Below, one piece after another: positions 1 through 4,554 of a DNA stretch of 64,000 nucleotides. How positions within the stretch are numbered: the stretch's first letter is position 1; each line of letters begins with the position of its first letter. Both the position numbers and the translations under genes were made by a program. The stretch is from Viola odorata (taxonomy: Eukaryota; Streptophyta; Magnoliopsida; Malpighiales; Violaceae). The notes below the pieces were generated by a model, which did no database searches, was not told where the DNA came from, and saw only the letters and a list, made by a program, of their open reading frames with translations. The stretch is taken from NCBI GenBank assembly GCA_963691705.1, contig OY829546.1, positions 29,420,040-29,484,039 of the forward strand, given 5' to 3'.

Positions 1-94
1 TTTAGATTCCTAACAGATAGGGCTTTCCAAGGAACTAAGATTCACTGAAATTGGACTCCAATAGGTATGTATTGAAATATGATTTCGAGACTAA

Positions 95-121
95 CACTTT
101 TGTGGACTGTTTTTGTGACTC
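95..121 (+). repeat. 27-bp direct duplication, copy 1
   Basis: This copy matches 176-202 at 25 of 27 bases (differences at the 7th and 16th base) with an 81-bp offset. Its last 11 bases, TTTTGTGACTC, are immediately repeated at 122-132 and again, degenerate, as TTCTCGTGACT. Confidence 0.9.
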
Positions 122-175
122 TTTTGTGACTCTTCTCGTGACTTAAATAAAAGACTCAAAATAGAAAAGTAATGA

Positions 176-202
176 CACTTTGGTGGACTGATTTTGTGAC
201 TC
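176..202 (+). repeat. 27-bp direct duplication, copy 2
   Basis: The second copy begins CACTTTGGTGGACTG and ends in TTTTGTGACTC. M46 has GTGACCC in place of GTGACTC at the end. Confidence 0.9.
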
Positions 203-358
203 TAATTGACACAACGACAAAAGTAAAGGATAGTTACCAAACTTGAATGCCTTGAGCTCCGCTACTAACTGATAAGGCTCCACTCGCCTAGAGACTTAGT
301 AATGAAATTGTGATCTAGTTCAAAGCTTGGATTTCGAATGCGGAAACATAACTCAAAG

Positions 359-408
359 AAAACTGTGAAACTCCAACACTGAGAGCTCTTGGCACTTCAT
401 GTCGAATC
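359..408 (+). repeat. About 50-bp imperfect duplication, copy A
   Basis: Copy A contains GAAACTCCAACACTGAGAGC followed by TCTTGGCACTTCA and TCGAATC. It aligns with 427-477 with small gaps at a 68-69 bp offset. In M45 and M46 copy A reads ACTGGGTGCT, as copy B does. Confidence 0.75.
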
Positions 409-426
409 CCTTGAGGTTCTTGTGTC

Positions 427-477
427 AAACCGATGAATCTCCAAGACTGGGTGCTCTTGGCAATTCAAAGACGAATG
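427..477 (+). repeat. About 50-bp imperfect duplication, copy B
   Basis: Copy B contains GAATCTCCAAGACTGGGTGC followed by TCTTGGCAATTCA and GACGAATG. It is more conserved between units than copy A and ends in TGACTCA (476-482), a bZIP-like core that may be coincidental. Confidence 0.75.
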
Positions 478-519
478 ACTCAATAGATAGCAACATCGGG
501 CTTTACTTGTGGCTACTCT

Positions 520-537
520 CAGCTTGCGATACTAGGA
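520..537. repeat. 18-bp motif, copy 1 of a separated pair
   Basis: CAGCTTGCGATACTAGGA matches the motif at 901-918 at 16 of 18 bases in the same orientation, 381 bp apart. It overlaps the weak primer-site-like motif. Confidence 0.85.
522..534 (-). other. Weak primer-binding-site-like motif
   Basis: The minus strand reads TAGTATCGCAAGC. The usual plant site complementary to initiator methionine tRNA is TGGTATCAGAGC. The shared T-GTATC core and AGC end fit only with mismatches and one extra base, so this may be chance or a decayed site. Its position, downstream of the AATAAA signal on the same strand, is what a primer site would need. Confidence 0.22.
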
Positions 538-547
538 ATAGAACAAG

Positions 548-560
548 GTTCCATAGGAAC
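548..560. other. Short inverted repeat GTTCC-ATA-GGAAC
   Basis: A 5-bp perfect stem with a 3-nt loop, conserved in the units examined; in M3 only the loop changes (ATA to AAA). It may be fortuitous. Confidence 0.45.
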
Positions 561-625
561 GGTTTATGAGGACGCACCTCTCAAACACAAAGTCTCGTTC
601 TTTTTCCAAAAATATCATAGATTAT

Positions 626-631
626 TTTATT
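626..631 (-). promoter_or_regulatory. AATAAA polyadenylation signal-like hexamer
   Basis: The minus strand reads TGAATAAAATAATC across this site. It lies about 12 bp beyond the TATA-like box, within the proposed LTR. AATAAA-like hexamers are common by chance in AT-rich DNA, so the call rests on context. Confidence 0.3.
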
Positions 632-641
632 CATACGGCAA

Positions 642-656
642 GGCCTTAAAATAGGC
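642..656 (-). promoter_or_regulatory. TATA-like box, canonical in only three units
   Basis: On the minus strand most units read GCCTATTTTAAGGCC. M2, M3 and M45 read GCCTATTTAAAGGCC, a better TATTTAAA-type TATA box. The two forms differ by one base, so most of the array may carry a weakened promoter. It lies inside the proposed LTR segment, where a U3 promoter would be. Transcription is not shown by sequence. Confidence 0.35.
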
Positions 657-682
657 TAGGAAAATTACAAACTTAGAAATAA

Positions 683-757
683 ATAATTCCTAAACAGATA
701 ATTCCTAAATAGATAATTCCTAAATAAATAATTCCTAAATAAATAATCCCTAAATAA
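683..757. repeat. Five-copy 15-bp AT-rich minisatellite
   Basis: Five consecutive 15-mers: ATAATTCCTAAACAG, ATAATTCCTAAATAG, ATAATTCCTAAATAA twice, and ATAATCCCTAAATAA. The fourth is CCAAAATAA in most units (A736) and CCTAAATAA in M1, M4-M7, M9, M11, M19 and M56. M3 and M45 have a sixth 15-mer of the last type. Copy number is otherwise fixed, and this is one of only two places in the unit where length varies. Confidence 0.95.
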
Positions 758-766
758 GCCAAAACT

Positions 767-774
767 CTATATAG
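767..774 (-). promoter_or_regulatory. Second TATA-like motif, CTATATAG
   Basis: The palindromic CTATATAG reads the same on both strands and lies in AT-rich DNA upstream (minus-strand sense) of the minisatellite. In M4-M7, M9, M11 and M19 it becomes CTATATTG through A773T. It could be an alternative core promoter or simply AT-rich sequence. Confidence 0.2.
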
Positions 775-821
775 TAATTAAAAATACATAAAATAGGAAA
801 TATTAATCCATACCCTCCTTT

Positions 822-855
822 GCCAAACCCTAGTCGTCGCCAAACCCTAGCCGAC
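822..855 (+). repeat. Tandem 17-bp duplication carrying two teloboxes
   Basis: Two 17-bp copies (822-838 and 839-855) each begin GCCAAACCCTAG and end TCGTC or CCGAC. Each contains AAACCCTA, the plant telobox, identical to 8 nt of the plant telomere repeat. Teloboxes bind telomere-repeat-binding Myb proteins in Arabidopsis (established knowledge); binding here is inference. M4 has lost one copy. M12 has AAACCCTAA in the first copy. Confidence 0.9.
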
Positions 856-870
856 TTGGGCTTTCTGGTG

Positions 871-921
871 CGCCTATGCGTGCGCGCTGCTTGGCCCACG
901 CGGCTTGCGATACGAGGATCG
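871..921. other. CpG-dense core of the unit
   Basis: About nine CpG dinucleotides lie in 51 bp (for example TGCGCGC, CACGCGG, GCGATACG) in a unit that is otherwise AT-rich and CpG-poor. They are kept in almost all units; M2 has lost the last one (G921A). Confidence 0.8.
901..918. repeat. 18-bp motif, copy 2 of a separated pair
   Basis: CGGCTTGCGATACGAGGA differs from copy 1 at two bases. The pair brackets the region holding the TATA-like box, AATAAA, minisatellite and teloboxes. Confidence 0.85.
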
Positions 922-924
922 TAT
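910..924. other. Short perfect inverted repeat
   Basis: ATACGA-GGA-TCGTAT forms a 6-bp stem with a 3-nt loop, next to the purine tract and at the proposed outer end of the LTR-like segment. The stem is broken in M2 by G921A. Confidence 0.6.
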
Positions 925-926
925 GA

Positions 927-939
927 TCCCCTCCCTCTT
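927..939 (-). other. Polypurine tract-like motif
   Basis: The minus strand reads AAGAGGGAGGGGA here, thirteen purines in a row, immediately before the proposed LTR-like segment. Polypurine tracts prime plus-strand DNA synthesis in LTR retrotransposons and lie directly upstream of the 3' LTR. The tract is kept in nearly all units; M24 and M27 carry a transversion (A931 on the plus strand) that breaks it. The call depends on the retroelement interpretation. Confidence 0.45.
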
Positions 940-1020
940 ATCAAAGGTTCGCCCTCGAATCTCATTCTGCATAGGGGTTGTATCGCAATCCCTCTTAGCA
1001 TCAAGCCTTGCTTCTGCCAT

Positions 1021-1139
1021 CTTTATTCACCTAAATCAAACTTAACACAAGAAAGTGGAAATCTATTTTCGGCGAACACAGTTTAGTAAACCAAGCACAA
1101 CTTTTGATTCCGATGTCCGAATTGCTTGATTCTTCTTGA
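1021..1139 (-). other. Leader-like region upstream of the ATG
   Basis: This is the final part of the proposed leader, immediately preceding the ATG on the minus strand. It is almost invariant across units; the only change I noted is A-to-T in M23 (ATCATACTTAAC). No splice or RNA motif was recognised. Confidence 0.45.
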
Positions 1140-2278
1140 TTTAGATTCCTAACAGATAGGGCTTTCCAAGGAACTAAGATTCACTGAAATTGGACTCCAA
1201 TAGGTATGTATTGAAATATGATTTCGAGACTAACACTTTTGTGGACTGTTTTTGTGACTCTTTTGTGACTCTTCTCGTGACTTAAATAAAAGACTCAAAA
1301 TAGAAAAGTAATGACACTTTGGTGGACTGATTTTGTGACTCTAATTGACACAACGACAAAAGTAAAGGATAGTTACCAAACTTGAATGCCTTGAGCTCCG
1401 CTACTAACTGATAAGGCTCCAGTCGCCTAGAGACTTAGTAATGAAATTGTGATCTAGTTCAAAGCTTGGATTTCGAATGCGGAAACATAACTCAAAGAAA
1501 ACCGTGAAACTCCAACACTGTGAGCTCTTGGCACTTCACGTCGAATCCCTTGAGGTTCTTGTGTCAAACCGATGAATCTCCAAGACTGGGTGCTCTTGGC
1601 AATTCAAAGACGAATGACTCAATAGATAGCAACATCGGGCTTTACTTGTGGCTACTCTCAGCTTGCGATACTAGGAATAGAACAAGGTTCCATAGGAACG
1701 GTTTATGAGGACGCACCTCTCAAACACAAAGTCTCGTTCCTTTTCCAAAAATATCATAGATTATTTTATTCATACGGCAAGGCCTTTAAATAGGCTAGGA
1801 AAATTACAAACTTAGAAATAAATAATTCCTAAACAGATAATTCCTAAATAGATAATTCCTAAATAAATAATTCCAAAATAAATAATCCCTAAATAAGCCA
1901 AAACTCTATATAGTAATTAAAAATTCATAAAATAGGAAATATTAATCCATACCCTCCTTTGCCAAACCCTAGTCGTCGCCAAACCCTAGCCGACTTGGGC
2001 TTTCTGGTGCGCCTATGCGTGCGCGCTGCTTGGCCCACGCGGCTTGCGATACGAGGATCATATGATCCCCTCCCTCTTATCAAAGGTTCGCCTTCGAATC
2101 TCATTCTGCATAGGGGTTGTATCGCAATCCCTCTTAGCATCAAGCCTTGCTTCTGCCATCTTTATTCACCTAAATCAAACTTAACACAAGAAAGTGGAAA
2201 TCTATTTTCGGCGAACACAGTTTAGTAAACCAAGCACAACTTTTGATTCCGATGTCCGAATTGCTTGATTCTTCTTGA
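1140..2278. repeat. Unit M2, divergent copy
   Basis: This copy has the normal length and many private changes: TGTGAGCTC for GAGAGCTC near unit position 381, CCTTTTCC for CTTTTTCC near 600, a T in AAATTCAT near 786, a G-to-A at unit position 921 and a C-to-T at 954. It carries TTTAAA in place of TTAAAA in the TATA-like site (unit 646-651), shared only with M3 and M45. The change at 921 puts a stop codon at codon 34 of the short minus-strand frame. Together with M3 it marks a less homogenised stretch. Confidence 0.9.
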
Positions 2279-3432
2279 TTTAGATTCCTAACAGATAGGG
2301 CTTTCAAAGGAACTAAGATTCACTGAAATTGGACTCCAATAGGTATGTATTGAAATATGATTTCGAGACTAACACTTTTGTGGACTGTTTTTGTGACTCT
2401 TTTGTGACTCTTCTCGTGACTTAAATAAAAGACTCAAAATAGAAAAGTAATGACACTTTGGTGGACTGATTTTGTGACTCTAATTGACACAACGAAAAAA
2501 GTAAAGGATAGTTACCAAACTTGAACGCCTTGAGCTCCGCTACTAACTGATAAGGCTCCAGTCGCCTAGAGACTTAGCAATGAAATTGTGATCTAGTTCA
2601 AAGCTTGGATTTCGAATGCGGAAACATAACTCAAAGAAAACCGTGAAACTCCAACACTGAGAGCTTTTGGCACTTCACGTCGAATCCCTTGAGGTTCTTG
2701 TGTCAAACCAATGAATCTCCAAGACTGGGTGCTCTTGGCAATTCAAAGACGAATGACTCAATAGATAGCAACATCGGGCTTTACTTGTGGCTACTCTCAG
2801 CTTGCGATACTAGGAATAGAACAAGGTTCCAAAGGAACGGTTTATGAGGACGCACCTCTCAAAGACGAAGTCTCGTTCTTTTTCCAAAAATATCATAGAT
2901 TATTTTATTCATATGGCAAGGCCTTTAAATAGGCTAGGAAAATTACAAACTTAGAAATAAATAATTCCTAAACAGATAATTCCTAAATAGATAATTCCTA
3001 AATAAATAATTCCAAAATAAATAATCCCTAAATAAATAATCCCTAAATAAGCCAAAACTCTATATAGTAATTAAAAATACATAAAATAGGAAATATTAAT
3101 CCATACCCTCCTTTGCCAAACCCTAGTCGTCGCCAAACCCTAGCCGACTTGGGCTTTCTGGTGCGCCTATGCGTGCGCGCTGCTTGGCCCACGCGGCTTG
3201 CGATACGAGGATCGTATGATCCCCTCCCTCTTATCAAAGGTTCGCCCTCGAATCTCATTCTGCATAGGGGTTGTATCGCAATCCCTCTTAGCATCAAGCC
3301 TTGCTTCTGCCATCTTTATTCACCTAAATCAAACTTAACACAAGAAAGTGGAAATCTATTTTCGGCGAACACAGTTTAGTAAACCAAGCACAACTTTTGA
3401 TTCCGATGTCCGAATTGCTTGATTCTTCTTGA
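2279..3432. repeat. Unit M3, 1,154 bp, extra 15-bp sub-repeat
   Basis: M3 has six instead of five copies of the 15-bp AT-rich sub-repeat; the additional copy is of the ATAATCCCTAAATAA type. It also has private or rare states: TTCAAAGG near unit position 26, AACGAAAAAAG near 215, GAACGCC near 246, C300, GAGCTTTTGG near 384, CCAATGAATC near 431, CCAAAGGAAC near 551, AAAGACGAAG near 583 and ATATGG near 634. The extra sub-repeat, C300, the AAAGAC motif and TTTAAA are shared with M45, about 47 kb away. Confidence 0.93.
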
Positions 3433-4554
3433 TTTAGATTCCTAACAGATAGGGCTTTCCAAGGAACTAAGATTCACTGAAATTGGACTCCAATAGGTAT
3501 GTATTGAAATATGATTTCGAGACTAACACTTTTGTGGACTGTTTTTGTGACTCTTTTGTGACTCTTCTCGTGACTTAAATAAAAGACTCAAAATAGAAAA
3601 GTAATGACACTTTGGTGGACTGATTTTGTGACTCTAATTGACACAACGACAAAAGTAAAGGATAGTTACCAAACTTGAATGCCTTGAGCTCCGCTACTAA
3701 CTGATAAGGCTCCAGTCGCCTAGAGACTTAGTAATGAAATTGTGATCTAGTTCAAAGCTTGGATTTCGAATGCGGAAACATAACTCAAAGAAAACTGTGA
3801 AACTCCAACACTGAGAGCTCTTGGCACTTCATGTCGAATCCCTTGAGGTTCTTGTGTCAAACCGATGAATCTCCAAGACTGGGTGCTCTTGGCAATTCAA
3901 AGACGAATGACTCAATAGATAGCAACATCGGCCTTTACTTGTGGCTACTCTCAGCTTGCGATACTAGGAATAGAACAAGGTTCCATAGGAACGGTTTATG
4001 AGGACGCACCTCTCAAACACAAAGTCTCGTTCTTTTTCCAAAAATATCATAGATTATTTTATTCATACGGCAAGGCCTTAAAATAGGCTAGGAAAATTAC
4101 AAACTTAGAAATAAATAATTCCTAAACAGATAATTCCTAAATAGATAATTCCTAAATAAATAATTCCTAAATAAATAATCCCTAAATAAGCCAAAACTCT
4201 ATATTGTAATTAAAGATACATAAAATAGGAAATATTAATCCATACCCTCCTTTGCCAAACCCTAGCCGACTTGGGCTTTCTGGTGCGCCTATGCGTGCGC
4301 GCTGCTTGGCCCACGCGGCTTGCGATACGAGGATCGTATGATCCCCTCCCTCTTATCAAAGGTTCGCCCTCGAATCTCATTCTGCATAGGGGTTGTATCG
4401 CAATCCCTCTTAGCATCAAGCCTTGCTTCTGCCATCTTTATTCACCTAAATCAAACTTAACACAAGAAAGTGGAAATCTATTTTCGGCGAACACAGTTTA
4501 GTAAACCAAGCACAACTTTTGATTCCGATGTCCGAATTGCTTGATTCTTCTTGA
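3433..4554. repeat. Unit M4, 1,122 bp, lost one 17-bp telobox sub-repeat
   Basis: One of the two adjacent 17-bp sub-repeats that each contain AAACCCTAG (unit 822-855) is missing, so GCCAAACCCTAG is followed directly by CCGACTTGGG at about 4253-4273. This looks like a clean deletion between direct repeats. Otherwise M4 matches the M5-M7 type: C500, T736, T773 and G783. Confidence 0.95.

Larger units (their letters stand above)
1..521 (-). other. Leader-like non-coding region
   Basis: In the minus-strand model this is the main part of the untranslated leader between the primer-like site and the ATG at 1020, continuing around the unit junction through 1139-1021. It has no long reading frame in M1 and contains two internal duplications (95-121 with 176-202, and 359-408 with 427-477). 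A 62-codon plus-strand frame appears here only in M2, through private substitutions. Apart from repeats I see no RNA gene or structured element. Confidence 0.5.
522..926 (-). mobile_element. Possible LTR-like segment within each unit
   Basis: Read on the minus strand, this segment begins directly after the purine tract at 939-927. It runs through a short palindrome (924-910), a CpG-rich stretch, teloboxes, an AT-rich minisatellite, a TATA-like box (about 656-642), an AATAAA signal (631-626) and ends near a weak primer-binding-site-like motif (534-522). That order (purine tract, promoter, polyadenylation signal, primer site) is what a plant LTR shows. Evidence against a clean call: the start reads TCATACG, not TG, no clear CA end is seen, and only one copy exists per unit, so LTR identity cannot be tested inside the window. 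It recurs at the same unit positions throughout. Confidence 0.4.
874..1020 (-). pseudogene. 48-codon frame, possible gag-start/pol-end remnant
   Basis: An ATG at 1020-1018 lies in a favourable context (AAAGATGGC, A at -3 and G at +4) after a long non-coding leader, and opens a 48-codon frame ending at TAG (876-874). The N-terminus reads MAEARLDAKRDCDTTPMQNE. In another minus-strand frame, 962-945 encodes DSRANL followed by two stops and then EGGD, which resembles the DSRxNL...EGG endings of many plant Ty3/gypsy polyproteins. I infer that an internal deletion joined a gag start to the extreme pol 3' end. The frame is interrupted in M2 (codon 34 stop) and has missense changes in M24-M29. No recognised domain remains, and the frame may simply be chance. 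Confidence 0.3.
1..1139. repeat. Unit M1, used as reference unit
   Basis: All unit positions in this annotation refer to this copy. It carries G277, T300, T364, T400 (the haplotype of M4-M17), T736, A773 and a private C at 283 (CCACTCG; other units have CCAGTCG). Its block structure on the plus strand is: a leader-like region at 1-520, a possible LTR-like region at about 522-926, a purine/pyrimidine tract at 927-939, a short coding-like remnant up to 1020, and more leader-like sequence at 1021-1139. The unit boundary at position 1 is set by the window and has no biological meaning. Confidence 0.95.

Noticed and set aside
825..850. Interstitial telomeric repeat tract
   Set aside because: Only two isolated AAACCCTAG motifs 17 bp apart, not a run of the telomere heptamer. 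Called telobox instead.
750..1004. Recurrent 84-codon minus-strand reading frame
   Set aside because: It starts at TTG/ATG inside the 48-codon frame, in a different phase, and runs into the AT-rich minisatellite. It shows no domain. The FEGEPLIRGRG stretch is the pol-end-like DNA read in the wrong frame.
951..1019. Pol III A-box-like TGGCAGAAGCA and B-box-like GATTCGAGGGC on the minus strand, about 58 nt apart
   Set aside because: Each misses its consensus at one key position, no tRNA-like fold is evident, and the segment is better explained as coding-like retroelement remnant.
820..1086. Recurrent 88-codon plus-strand reading frame in almost every unit
   Set aside because: It opens with TTG and has no internal ATG, crosses the telobox repeat and purine tract, overlaps another frame on the other strand, and encodes nothing recognisable. 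Its persistence follows from unit homogeneity.
1..1139. Hammerhead ribozyme, as in plant retrozymes that form about 1-kb LTR-bearing tandem repeats
   Set aside because: The core CTGANGA with a matching GAAA is not present on either strand. The nearest strings are CTGATAAG (270-277) and CCGATGAA (430-437), each with a disallowed core base.
1..1139. Helitron or other DNA transposon unit
   Set aside because: No terminal inverted repeats, no transposase or helicase remnant, and no hairpin-CTRR end was seen.
1520..1708. 62-codon plus-strand frame in M2 only
   Set aside because: It exists only through private substitutions in M2 and is absent from the other units.
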